Both the position numbers and the translations under genes were made by a program. A stretch of 22,499 bases of DNA, from contig NW_019776111.1 in the NCBI RefSeq assembly GCF_001039355.2, positions 80,962-103,460 on the forward strand, given 5' to 3'. The notes beneath the pieces were generated by a model. The model was given only the letters and a program-made list of their open reading frames with translations, was not told the DNA's origin and did not search any database. Origin of the DNA: Lingula anatina. Lineage: Eukaryota > Brachiopoda > Lingulata > Lingulida > Lingulidae. Shown here one piece after another: positions 8,474 to 18,414 of the stretch (position 1 is the first letter of the stretch; every line of letters begins with the position of its first letter).

Positions 8474-10059
8474 CGTTTTCATTACAGCGATGGATGCTTG
8501 GGGTAGTATTTGGAGGCACATGGCAAAGCCAACAGAATAGATTCCGACCATAAGCGTGGCCATTAGGTCCTGAAAAATACGTCACTGACACGGGTCTAGA
8601 ATTACAAAGACGCACAGGTGAATTGGCATCTTCCATTGTTGATTCCGCTCGTGGGTTCGTGTCCCCCTTCGGGGCCTATGCAAGGGCGTCCTGGGTGATG
8701 GTCCGGTGTGCCAAAAAACAGCATGCAATCTGGTGTCAAATGGATCTTCTCCAAAACTCCGGTAACGGTGGTAACATCTTTGAAAACTTCGATTTGTGAC
8801 TTGTGACACACAATTCTAGGCTTCCACGCTTTGTGCACCGCCACGTTGTGACAGGTGGCGCAAAAAGAGTTTCTAAATGTGACATTTGACTCTACCGACG
8901 AGACGGGCAACACAACAGCTATGTCATTGGACCAGTCTTTAAACTCGCATTTATTTCGAACTTCTTCATCGTGCCAGTGGCTTGGACAAGAAGACACTAC
9001 CCAGTAGTATTTACTGTATACGTCCTCAATTTCTTTAGACCCCTGTAACCAACACTCTGTATTATTTCTATCAACCCCGGTGATTTTGGTATCGTTGCAA
9101 AAGCGGTTGTATGGCCAACAGCAATCACCAAACACGTCGCACAAGTCGTCGCAGTAGCAGGTTACGAGGATGACATCATCAGTTATCCCATCACTACGAG
9201 CAGCACAGAACGGGGTGTTTACTGTTACGTTAAGCAGCATTAGTTCCCTCTGAGAATACAACATGGAGGAAGTTGGAGCAAATTGTTCCAATTTTGGTGA
9301 AAGGTAAGGTGAATGTTCTTGAGATACATGACCGGTGCTGGGTTGGCGTGTATTTGTAAGGCTTATATTTGAGTTGAGGTCTGGGATCTCTGGAGTGAGA
9401 GCCGGGTAGTAAACTTGTACATTTCGTAGTTCCTTCTCTGTTGTATGAATCTCATTGTTTGTTACCTTGTTTGTGGACGCGGCGGTAGGGACAATCATTT
9501 TACTTACAGCTGCTGTGTTCGCCCGTGTAACCATAGGAGATGCACTTTTGTTGACCGTGGGTAAATTACTTTCGGTGACCATGGGTGAGCTGCCTTTGTC
9601 GACAACGAGTGAGCCACTTTCGTTGACCAAATGGGAATCATTTCCCGTGACCATAGGGGAATCACTTCCAGTGACCATAGGGGAGTCACTCCCGGTTACC
9701 ATAGGGGAGTCTCTTTCGGTGACCATGGGGGAATCGCTTCCAGTGACCATAGGGGAGTCACTTCCAGTGACCATAGGGGAGTCACTTCCGGTTACCATAG
9801 GGGAGTCACTTCCGGTTACCATAGGGGAGTCATTCTCAGTGGTCTTGGGAACTCTGGTGCTTTTATGCCTAGGTCGTGTCGTTGTCAGCCGCTGTTCTCG
9901 ACTGCTGACAGACCTTGGGACATTTGGGGTTGTAGACGTGACTGCGGCATAGTTACGAAGGGCCCTCGGAATGCTTGGCTTTGACACTACGACTAAATGA
10001 ACATTTTCCCATCTGATCAAAGTATACATTACCAACACCAAGAGAAAAACGACCTTCAT
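8474..10059 (-). CDS. Exon 1: secreted/receptor ectodomain with octapeptide repeats and a somatomedin-B-like domain
   Basis: ATG at 10059 opens a hydrophobic leader (MKVVFLLVLVMYTLI). Residues 76-187 are 14 octapeptides of type SDSPMVTG, Ser/Thr-rich and mucin-like. Residues 285-321 form a somatomedin-B-like domain (C285, CYC at 301-303, C307, DCC at 312-314, C321). Then come CPSHW, the module TFRNSFCATC (394-403) and C418. From about residue 463 the frame must shift by +1: the original frame stops at 8602, but the other stays open through SPVRLCNSRPVSV, GRNLFCWLCHVPPN to AACG|GTAAGT. That restores a second RN-x-F-C-x-x-C module and the correct phase for exon 2. This layout resembles ectodomains of invertebrate Mth-like/adhesion GPCRs. 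The full model is about 751 codons. The frameshift may be an assembly error, a polymorphism or true decay. Confidence 0.8.
8602..8675 (-). other. Interval containing an apparent +1 frameshift
   Basis: The ATG-linked frame stops at TAA 8604-8602. The downstream cysteine-module frame is open only from a TAG at about 8676 onward. The shift must therefore lie between these points. The interval has CCCCC at 8663-8667 and GGGG at 8671-8674 (+ strand). Removing one base there makes exon 1 continuous, with 528 full codons plus one base. Confidence 0.7.
9499..9834 (-). repeat. Coding minisatellite: 14 x 24 bp (octapeptide repeat)
   Basis: Fourteen units stay in exact 24-bp register. The first eight (N-terminal side) are nearly identical variants of SDSPMVTG. 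The last six decay progressively (NDSHLVNE, SGSLVVDK, GSSPMVTE, SNLPTVNK, SASPMVTR, ANTAAVSK). This gradient implies recent expansion at the N-terminal end. The array also keeps other frames open on the + strand, which are not genes. Confidence 0.9.
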
Positions 10060-10107
10060 TGTCGATTTGTCTCTTTCCTCTCAGTGCTGTGGCTGTGGTA
10101 TTTTGCG

Positions 10108-10112
<5 letters not shown>

Positions 10113-10183
<71 letters not shown>
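10113..10183. repeat. (TA)n microsatellite, ~71 bp
   Basis: Uninterrupted TA dinucleotides, beginning 54 bp upstream of the ATG of the minus-strand receptor-like gene, so in its 5' UTR or proximal promoter. The Tyr-Ile open frames on both strands are artefacts of the repeat. Confidence 0.95.
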
Positions 10184-10186
<3 letters not shown>

Positions 10187-11637
10187 GGGCCTACTTCCTG
10201 ATTCGTTCCTACTTCAGGAGTGCGGGAACTGTCGTTTTGGTTAGATTTCGTGTTTTGACGTGACAGTGAATTGAGATGCACGAATCTAGCTAATCAGTAC
10301 CATATTACTACAAAAACAACACCACACCGTAAACAATTGCAAGGTTTCTTTTGCATGATTGCCCCTTTTTCATAAAAAAGTTACTATAAGTTGTTGTCTA
10401 CGCGTACTGAAAGGAAATTGGAATTGTGGTAGGTGACAGAGAAATGAAGACATTTGAAAAAATGTGAAAACAAAAGAATGACGCGTTTAAAATGACGTTC
10501 TCAAAATATCCGTTTCAAATTAACAAGTTGATGTTGTCGTGTTACGAATAGGTTTTTCTTTCAGACGAAATTAATTTTTGAAACCTTCTCCACGCTGTTC
10601 TCCTATTTCTGAAGGATGATTGTTCCAGCTTTTAAGCGGAACCTCACTCTATTGTACAAACCATGAAACGTGTCTTCCATCTAACGTGATTTCTTTTGTC
10701 ACAAATCAATGACGAACAGCTGAGCCCTATTTTTTCACATTTTTTATCAAAGTTTTTAGTTTTTTGCGTGAAATCACATTGCATAAAACGTTCGCTCCAT
10801 GCTTCCAACTCATGTAGAGTAAATATCAGAGTCCACGCGGTCAGCTTCTTCATTTTCAAATGTCGTAATGTTCTACTTTTCGTAACTGCTTGTCGCGTTT
10901 AAACTTTGCAAGCTCCAAAGTCGACCATTATCAACCTTTCATGAAGAATTTTTCTCGAAAAATGCGTCAGAGAGTCAGCATTAAGCATTTTATGTCACTT
11001 TTAGCATTGGGTGAATAATCATACAAATAATTACTTGTAATGATCACTTTTCATTTTGTTTTTTCTTACCATCAAACAACCAGAGAGACAATGCTGCTGC
11101 ACGTGCGAAGTTTATCGACTGTTTTCTTCCACTCATTATATTTCACTTTGAGCCAACATGACAAAAATAATCAGTTTTGCAGTAATAAATGTTTTAACAT
11201 TTACATTTTTGTTTATAATAGATGAACTTTAAATGAGATAAAATTGTATATCTCTTTTTCAAATGGCTTTAAATCAAATGAAAAAAAAAACTAATGTAAA
11301 TTAATTAGAGTCTATACAGATTCTTCACTGATTTTTCTCATTTTTGTCTAAATAATGCACCATTTTTACCTAAAAAAAATTCCACTATAATTTCAATTAC
11401 TAGCATTTTTTCCGACACAAGAACAACATTGTATGGGTGTTTGGCCATTTTGCTCGTTTTCATTTATTTCGTAATTTTTCCTTCTTTTATGTTTCTTTCG
11501 GTACGTCATGCCGCTTACCACATACTGTAGGTCAAGGTCGGGTGGATCGATCCCCAAAGTGCAATTATGGTTACTTCTTTTCTTCTTGGTGGTCACTTTC
11601 CTAGAATTTCCGACGCTACCGTGCCCCCCTTTTTCGC
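10184..11637. other. Intergenic / upstream region, no supported gene
   Basis: AT-rich sequence upstream of the receptor-like gene. Open frames here are under 75 codons, overlap on both strands and show no domain. Promoter elements of the minus-strand gene presumably lie at its left end, but I cannot identify them. Confidence 0.4.
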
Positions 11638-11688
<51 letters not shown>

Positions 11689-11694
11689 TTTATT

Positions 11695-11725
<31 letters not shown>

Positions 11726-11733
11726 TTTTTTGC
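11638..11733. repeat. (TTA)n followed by (TTTTA)n microsatellites
   Basis: (TTA)n runs from 11638 to 11684 and is followed, after a single G, by an impure (TTTTA)n and T-rich tract to about 11732. Frames open across it (114 and 72 codons) are low-complexity and rejected as genes. Confidence 0.95.
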
Positions 11734-11940
11734 GTTTTCCCCCTTCTTTTGGGGAATTTTTCTGGACTCAAAGATTGCATGTTAACTTTTGCGCTATAAC
11801 CATGTTGGACGAGTCTCCTGTTCACAGTTTTGCGGGAAAGACAGCAAAATGATCAGCCCGTGATTCTGTAGCAATGGCAATAGAAGATTTAGCGCGGATT
11901 CTTCTGGCAATGTTGATGATGATAAGATAGGTACGGGCGT

Positions 11941-12032
11941 CAGTGGCAGTCCACCTGTGGATTTGTCAGGAGCTATATTTTCGGTCAGTTCAACTCAATT
12001 TAGTTTTTTCTCTAACTCTAAATCCGCCACTG
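11941..12032. mobile_element. Short hAT-like MITE candidate with CAGTGGC ends
   Basis: The left end CAGTGGCAGTCCAC and the right end AAATCCGCCACTG form an imperfect inverted pair. The right end reads CAGTGGCGGATTTAGAG on the minus strand, a typical hAT-type terminus. The 92-bp length suggests a strongly deleted copy. No 8-bp target duplication is evident. Confidence 0.4.
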
Positions 12033-12033
12033 C

Positions 12034-12166
12034 GTTACCGATACGCACGTTACCATATTGCGTGTAGATTGTTGTTGTTGTTGTTATTGTTGTTGTTATT
12101 TAAGTTGTGAGTTGTCTGTCGGCGCAACTATGTCAGTGCGTGAGACGCCATACATGAGCGCACGTG
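12034..12166 (+). repeat. Fold-back repeat family, copy 1 (direct)
   Basis: Starts GTTACCGATACGCACGTTACC, then a GTT-rich tract (12070-12100), then GTCGGCGCAACTATGT and GCGTGAGAC. It matches copy 2 at 12390 along its length. Confidence 0.75.
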
Positions 12167-12389
12167 TGTTTCTACAAAGCACATTTCACTTTGTTATGTT
12201 GTCATAGCGAGTTTGATATCCATCCATTCATTCGTTACCTATCTTTTTAATAGCTGGTAGCTGCTTCCAACTTCTGGTAAGCCAACACCTAATTTTTTAC
12301 TGCGCATAACGTTATAGTTAAATAGAAACGGGACATAAGACGAAAAATGTCTTCAAAGGATTTGTAAAAATTACTCACATGATACATAT

Positions 12390-12513
12390 GTTACCGATAC
12401 ATACGTTACCAAATTGAGCGTAGATTGTTGATGTTATCATTTTTGTTGTTGTTTACGTTGTTTGATGTCCGTTGGCGCAACTATGTGAGAGCGTGAGACA
12501 TCACCTAGATATG
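12390..12513 (+). repeat. Fold-back repeat family, copy 2 (direct arm)
   Basis: Starts GTTACCGATACATACGTTACC, followed by AAATTGAGCGTAGATTGTTG, GTTGTTTACGTTGTTTGATG and GTTGGCGCAACTATGTGAG. It pairs with the inverted copy at 12525-12596 to form a hairpin with a short loop. Confidence 0.8.
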
Positions 12514-12524
12514 GCGCACCCACT

Positions 12525-12596
12525 CATAGCATAGTTAAGCCGACGGACCACAAACAACGTAAACAACAACAACAACCACGCGTAATTTGGTAACGT
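12525..12596 (-). repeat. Fold-back repeat family, copy 3 (inverted arm)
   Basis: The reverse complement reads ACGTTACCAAATTACGCG, GTTGTTTACGTTGTTTG, TCCGTCGGCTTAACTATG, matching copy 2 with one gap of about 16 bp in the GTT-rich part. With copy 2 it forms arms of 70-90 bp separated by about 30-50 bp. Confidence 0.8.
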
Positions 12597-12662
12597 TACC
12601 GATACATACAGTACGTTACCAAATTGCGTGTAAATTGCTGTTGTTACTGCTTACGTTGTTAG
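12593..12662 (+). repeat. Fold-back repeat family, copy 4 (partial, direct)
   Basis: GTTACCGATACATACAGTACG, then TTACCAAATTGCGTGTAAATTG and CTTACGTTGTT, ending abruptly. Its ACGTTACCAAATTGCGTG (12613-12630) is also the inverted partner of CGCGTAATTTGGTAACGT (12579-12596), giving a second, smaller hairpin. Confidence 0.7.
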
Positions 12663-14881
12663 AACGTAATTTACTTGTGCATCACGAACATTATTAAGAA
12701 GCGCGTAATCTGATGATTATAGTGAAGAATAACCACGATCTAGAGCTTTCGAACGTTTATTCACCGACTCTCTTTTCATACAATTTCACAAGTATTTAAA
12801 CTCTGTTCTCCGTACTGATCATGCATTTACTTGTTTTCTTTCCATTGTTTTTGCGTGATTCTCATGTTGCAAACCGCCATTCAACATTTACTTATTAGGT
12901 AATTTCTAATAGACTTGTTTTTGATTTAAAATATTAAAAATGTCATTAGAATTACTCATGCTTGGACCATATCCATCCTTAGTTTGCATGTGTCAGAAAC
13001 TTGCAAATCTATTGAGAAATTAACCAATCAAATCGAACTATATGTGACTTTGACATGTTCCATCTTTTCCTACCACAATTTCTACACTTGTTGACTCTTA
13101 AAGAAATTTAACTTACACTCAATAACTCCCTATCCTTTAACTTGTTTGATTCCGTTTTAATTATCATCTGCAGTTAGTGAAAGTGCATTTAATTTACAAC
13201 ATCAATTTATACGGCTACAAATTGCCTTAAAATTTTGCCTGTGATCTACGAAGAGGAACTGTAGTGGCCAACAACATTTTTATCTCTGAATTTTTTACTT
13301 CCGAATATTTTGACTGTTATGCTTATTATTTTTTCTCTCGGCTTTCTCGTTAATATTGGCTTAAAAAGAGAGAGAGAGAGAGAGAGAGAGAGTAATTCTA
13401 ATTAAATTCATCCTTGTCGAACACAAATAAATAGAAATGCTGTCGAAATTTTAATGGTTTGCCGATATCCATTTTCAATCACAGTTTTTAACCTATATGT
13501 CATGATTATGAGGAAATATCGCGTGTGATTTTCGCCCAAAAGCTGTGACGTCTGCAGCGCATCTCTGATGGCCGTTAACTAATTTTTCTTTGCACGTGGA
13601 ATGATTGTGTTTGTGCAGAAAATTTCTTTCTCACCAGATGACAACTGAAAACTTCGATAATATTTTTTTAATCACCATTTATACCATTAAAGCCATCAAG
13701 ATTATCAACATTACAAATCTCTGATATGAACATCACTTCCGGCCAGTCATATATTACTTCAAGGAACCTAATTTGCATATAAGAGAAAAAATGCATTTTT
13801 TTCTGATTTTGGCTTGTCTCTAATTTTTCATTATTTTTAAAAATGTAATGAGCTCTTTTGCTCACAAATCGGGACACCTTTGATCCACATGCATTGTTTG
13901 TAAATTATGTAATTAGAAATAACTTTTATATCACAGACGTGTATCGCGTTTTCACTCCACAGCCATAATATTCTCGACAATAGCTGCATGAGCAAGCTGC
14001 ATGGGTAAAAAAAGTAGGTCAATTACCTGTATAAAATTGGCATACGATTGATGATTTTTTTAGTGTGGACCGTTATAGGGGGGAGACAGAAGTGAGAGAT
14101 GTATCAAGATACCAGAAAAATATTTTGGTTGCATAGGGTTACAGAAAGGCAGAGTTTATTGCAAACTTTTAAAGAAAAGAGAAAAACTAGCCCACATGTC
14201 CAGATTCACCGTGTAGAACTTTACAGATGCCACGGTCCCTCTCTTTTTCATCTGACTCTCCCTAAAATTTTTCAGACCGCGTTAACTGTTCATCTCCCGG
14301 GAAGCGAGAATCATCCAGCGTGGTGGCAGACGCTGATGTTCTGCAGACGATACATTGCATTCAAAAGAGGGGGTACAGGTTTTCTAGGGAAATTTTGTAA
14401 TTAATAAAATCTGACGAATTTCGTGATTAAGGAAAGAAAAATGAATTATTTGAATTTATATTGAGCAAGTGCAATGAAAGATACTGATATTTCTTCTCAA
14501 AATTGGCAGAATAAAAAAACACAAAAAGAGATAGCCTATCACCCCTAAGAACCCTTACATGGCATATCCTATCTGTGAACTTTTGACCTACTTTTACATA
14601 GTTTTCACTCTCCTTCACACGCTGAGTTTGTCATGGTATGAATAGAAAGGGGGCGTATTGGTGGTGGGAGGGGGGGATGAATTCTAATGTGACCGTTCTT
14701 GTTCAAGATATATTTATTTTTTGATAGTGCTATAGCATATTTTTGGGTTCATGCACGCAGCTACATTATTCGACCAAAGTCTATGGTATTATATAGGCTA
14801 CGTTGTATTTGACAATAAAAAATTTTTGATACTGAAAAGAAATTGGCAACGGGGAAGAAGCATTGGATTTGCCCCCCACTC

Positions 14882-14885
<4 letters not shown>
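12663..14885. other. Intergenic stretch, no supported gene
   Basis: AT-rich sequence with a pure (AG)n tract at about 13368-13392. A + strand frame at 14099-14404 (101 codons) has no recognisable domain, repeat or splice context. Nothing else was recognised. Confidence 0.4.
13366..13392. repeat. (AG)n microsatellite
   Basis: Thirteen uninterrupted AG dinucleotides after an A-rich lead. Confidence 0.95.

Positions 14886-14927
<42 letters not shown>
14886..14927. repeat. Compound (CT)n(TG)n microsatellite
   Basis: About 15 CT units pass directly into about 6 TG units. The Ser-Leu frame across it is an artefact. Confidence 0.95.
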
Positions 14928-15953
14928 TTAGTGTATGTGTAGGGGAGGGTGTATGCCGTTTTCACACAGTCCTACCATGCATTGGCAATTAACATGTAAG
15001 GTAGATCTACCGATATTATTTTAAAAATTAATTATAAGTCAAAATCATGAGTGCAAATTTTCTATATTCAAGTTCATTTGCTTTAAGCTGTATTTGTTGT
15101 TCAGATTCCATTTTTAATTAAAATTTATTCTGCCTTCGTTTTTTTCATTTTTTTCTTGTATAATTCTGAAAAGTAATTTTTTCAATTGCTGTAATTGTTA
15201 TAGACAGTCATCCAGATTTTTTCACGATTCACAAAATAAGTGATAATACCGCTAACAAAAAATTCCTTAATTAAACCTGTTCTCTAGCATGTTTCCTACG
15301 TACGGACTTCTATTTTTGGTTTTGATATGCACTGTTTGAACTTCGCGCTTCAGACTGCGATGGAAGTATGATGGTGATGAAGACGAGCGTGCCGAGATTT
15401 AATGTAAATTCGAAATGATAATAGACAAAAGAATCTCCAGATTTAATTTCAGTTTATTTTCCATAAAACTTGATTGATGTCTTATTGATTCATGTGCCAA
15501 TATATGTTTACAATATCTAGTTAATGTCTGAGTGGTAGCAGCAGCAGTTTGCGATTCACTGCCAGACTTCTTGCTTGCCTTGCTTGTATCTGTAATAATT
15601 GATTTATCCAATGAGAACAAATTCTTTGAGAATCATGGTTTGTTGACATTCTAAATTGGGCAGAGGGGGTCGCATTTTTCAGGTACACTCATAGACATAC
15701 AAGTCAGGAAGCCCGCTTGGGGAGAGACGTACATGATTTTTTTTTCTTTCTTTTGTTCTTAAATTGACCTACTTCTCTTTCCCAGATATATATATACAGT
15801 ACAGAAAGTAAGCAGTATATATCAAATATCATTTCTGGAGTAATACGAAACTTTGTCATTTCCAAGTTATACAATCTGAAACAATATGGTGGCATTTGGT
15901 CACCTTTTTGTTGTGAAGTTTACTTCAGATGGATCTTTTAGGTTTTACCTCCC
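14928..15953. other. Intergenic stretch, no supported gene
   Basis: The minus-strand frame at 15399-15620 (73 codons, containing SKASKKSGSESQTAAATTQT) is mildly protein-like but has no recognisable family or clear splice border. Otherwise AT-rich with no structure seen. Confidence 0.4.
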
Positions 15954-15956
15954 TTA

Positions 15957-16167
15957 GGCTGTATTCCCAGAGCTTTTAGATCGATCTATCCCCACGGGGA
16001 GTCTCACTAGATTACTGTCAGATAATCCAGCTTAAATGTCCGTCCCGCCTACTACAAGCTGTAAGGGGGTAATTAACTTTCGTGTCCGCCCGGCTGACAG
16101 CTATTTAGCGTGAACCCCCAGGGAGTTAGGTGGATCTAAAGTAGATCTAATCTCTGGAAACGGGGTC
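15957..16167. mobile_element. PIF/Harbinger-like MITE, 211 bp
   Basis: The left terminus GGCTGTATTCCCAGAG and the inverted right terminus GACCCCGTTTCCAGAG match at 10 of 16 positions, with most differences being transitions. Both continue into AGATC-rich subterminal repeats (TTAGATC..GATC). The element is flanked by TTA on both sides (15954-15956 and 16168-16170), or CTTA if one base is shared. A 3-bp TTA target duplication is characteristic of Harbinger elements. No coding capacity. Confidence 0.7.
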
Positions 16168-16670
16168 TTACACTCCATGGAGATCAACTACAGATTGAAA
16201 TGATTTCAGGCAATTTTTTTTAATTACTAGTTTATTTCTTGTACATATGGAGAACTCGAATCGAACTGAAGAATTCCTGAAGACTGCCAAAGAAAAAACA
16301 ACAGTGGTCTAGCTCATCTAAGAAACATGCTTCAGACAATCATACACATAGTTAAGTATTTGTCAGTCTCAAACAAATTACAACACAAACTGATAATGGT
16401 AGCTTTAAAAAGAACACAATGCATTTTGATCTATTTTATCTGGGATTGATTCAAAAGAATTGTTATGGATACAATATCGACTCGGGCTTTTACTACATTG
16501 AACGTTTAGTAAGATAATTCTTTACAAATCATAAGGATAATTTCAAATAATTTCAAAGCCATATGAACTAATGGTATTTACTATTAACTACAGATGAAGC
16601 CAGTAGTGTTCAACAGATGCTCAAGCAAAACAATAAATAATTGTGAAGAGATACAAGTCTGTTTTACCAT
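16168..16670. other. Intergenic stretch, nothing recognised
   Basis: AT-rich DNA between two MITEs, without open frames of note. Confidence 0.4.
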
Positions 16671-16988
16671 TAAAGGTATAATAACTCTTCCTTTCGACCA
16701 AAAAATGAATTTTCCTGGAGTAAACAACAATTTTCCCATACTTACCAGTGGTTAATGAATCCATTTTTACATTCAAAGTTAGTCCGTGGTTTTTTTTCAA
16801 AAAAGTTTGGTCAAAAAGAGTATAGCTGTCAATGGAGGTCACGTGGTCTAAAGACAAGCTCAGATATCAGAATAATAGCTATAACTGCCATTTTTGTGGT
16901 AAAACAGAATACATTATATTTCTATGAGTTATTAACAATGTTTTTATTGTGAAATATAGATCTCATATGAAGAGTTATTATCCCTTTA
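16671..16988. mobile_element. MITE with 20-bp terminal inverted repeats, 318 bp
   Basis: The left end TAAAGGTATAATAACTCTTC (16671-16690) and right end GAAGAGTTATTATCCCTTTA (16969-16988) are inverted repeats with a single mismatch. If the outer TA is the target duplication, this is a mariner-type non-autonomous element. The 78- and 65-codon frames inside it are not genes. Confidence 0.8.
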
Positions 16989-17457
16989 ACTAAAGACTTC
17001 AATTATTTTGAAATGGTATTAATTGCTGAGTGAAAGTCCGTATTCACTAGTCTCATGCACACCTTGAAACAATACTTGTAAAAATGTCCCTTTTAACATC
17101 ATTCATGAAGATAAATGCAGTTTTTTTTACACAAAGATTAATTACATTTAAATTAAACTGGGTGCCAGTATTTACTAGATCCTCAACTTATATAAATATT
17201 ATAAAAAGAATGATTTAATAATGATGAAGACTTCCTTCACATCTCTTTTAGCCAAGTTTAAGATTTATGGGATAAATTACACGTGAGAACCAGTCTTCAC
17301 CAGACACTCATCTAAAAAAAAAAAAAACTTGATAATTTTGTAAAAACAAGTCTGATTTAACATCTGTGATGGCATCTTCGCTTTTCTATTAACAAAACCA
17401 TGATTTTGCAGACAATCCTGTAGATCAATCTACTTTATTTTCTTGTCCAGCTCAACT
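16989..17457. other. Intergenic stretch, nothing recognised
   Basis: AT-rich, with an A13 run near 17315. No coding or repeat structure was noticed. Confidence 0.4.
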
Positions 17458-17481
17458 TAAAACCTGCTTGTTTTTCTGCTG

Positions 17482-17691
17482 TCAATCTGTTTGTGTTCCA
17501 CCAGATGGAGCCACTGCTGCAGAGCTGTTTGTCCCACCAGATGGAGCCACTGTTGTAGAGCTGTCTGTCCCACTAGATGGAGCCACTGTTGCAACATTAC
17601 TTGAACGATGGGAGGACTGAGCTGGTTCAGAAGGGAGCAATGATTCCAAATAGCACACTCTCTGATTGAGGGTAACAAGAAGAATCTTCAT
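17482..17691 (-). CDS. Candidate terminal exon with a 12-residue repeat (TVAPSGGTNSSA type)
   Basis: The acceptor GGTTTCATTTCAG borders ATG at 17691. In phase 0 the exon reads MKILLVTLNQRVCYLESLLP, then SEPAQSSHRSSN and three 36-bp repeats encoding TVAPSSGTDSST, TVAPSGGTNSSA, AVAPSGGTQTD, and stops at TGA 17484-17482. The first part has leucine-rich heptad spacing suggesting a short coiled coil. The second is a Ser/Thr/Pro linker. The exon could be the C-terminal end of a minus-strand gene, possibly the one whose exon-like segments lie at 18415-19072. The phase-2 end of the 18415 segment does not join it directly, because TGA would result. The alternative phase-1 frame starts DEDSSCYPQSES and is shorter. 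Confidence 0.4.
   Translation of the reverse strand: MKILLVTLNQRVCYLESLLPSEPAQSSHRSSNVATVAPSSGTDSSTTVAPSGGTNSSAAVAPSGGTQTD
17485..17594 (-). repeat. 36-bp tandem repeat, three units
   Basis: On the + strand, GATGGAGCCACTG recurs at 36-bp spacing (17504, 17540, 17576), separated by TG(C/T)(A/T)GAGCTGT..GTCCCAC. It stays in frame on the minus strand as (S/A/T)(T/A)VAPS(S/G)GT, and all three minus frames are open across it. Confidence 0.9.
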
Positions 17692-18414
17692 CTGAAATGA
17701 AACCAATAATTGTATCACAAGAAATATTTACATTAAGAGTTTTTAAATGTTTATTCACTCCACCAGTTAGATCTACAGAATACACACAAACACACACAAT
17801 GGACAACATCTGTTCCAATTTATATTTAAAAACATTTGAAACACAGGCTCAGAGCTAGGGGGATCCACAATTTTATATTAACTTAGCCATGTTTTCTAGT
17901 CTTGGGCTACATGACATCATGTGTAGTGAGCAGGTTGATGGCTTCATTGTGACAAAATGGACCAACTGGTCTAAAGGAAACTAATTGAAGAAGCTGATAT
18001 TTGTACTGTAACAAGGAGCAGTCGTGTAGAAAATTTCTCAGTCTGTACAAAACTTGACTCTTATTCAGCTTTCCTGGTTAATTTTATTAAAATCAACCCA
18101 GCATTAATATTTGTTTTAACAAAAAAAACCCAAAGTAAAAAAAAAATCTGACCTATGCTTGTTGTTTGACATTTTTACACACTAAATTTGAAATAAAAGC
18201 ACTATTTGACGCATATGAGACAAACATATGAGAAGCATATGAGACAAACATCACCATAATACATGCAAAAATAAATAAATAAATTTAAAAAATCCAAACA
18301 TGCCAACATCTTAGAGTGATAAATAATTATTTCACACACCATTCAAGTTTCACCTCAACAACAATATGACACATAGCCTCATATAAAATCATGCCTCTTT
18401 AAAGATCTGCTTAC
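17692..18414. other. Intron-like stretch
   Basis: AT-rich, with simple A-rich and (AAAT)n tracts (18270-18290) and a CATATGAGACAAACAT near-duplicate at 18212-18251. No exon was recognised, though one would be needed to join the flanking exon-like segments in frame. Confidence 0.4.

Noticed and set aside
8582-8809. 75-codon minus frame overlapping exon 1
   Set aside because: Third frame of the receptor-like exon; lacks cysteine modules and is not the frame that continues to the donor.
9455-9984. Open + strand frames of 165 and 117 codons
   Set aside because: They lie antisense to the octapeptide array; a stop-free 24-bp repeat keeps several frames open. The minus frame has the signal peptide and domains.
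10059-10281. Tyr-Ile repeat peptides on both strands
   Set aside because: Pure translation of (TA)n.
11508-11852. 114-codon + frame
   Set aside because: Runs through (TTA)n and (TTTTA)n; low complexity only.
14099-14404. 101-codon + frame
   Set aside because: No family resemblance and no supporting signals.
15399-15620. 73-codon minus-strand frame (SKASKKSGSESQ)
   Set aside because: Mildly protein-like composition but no clear acceptor, donor or homologue.
16621-16952. Overlapping 78- and 65-codon frames
   Set aside because: Mostly inside the MITE at 16671-16988.
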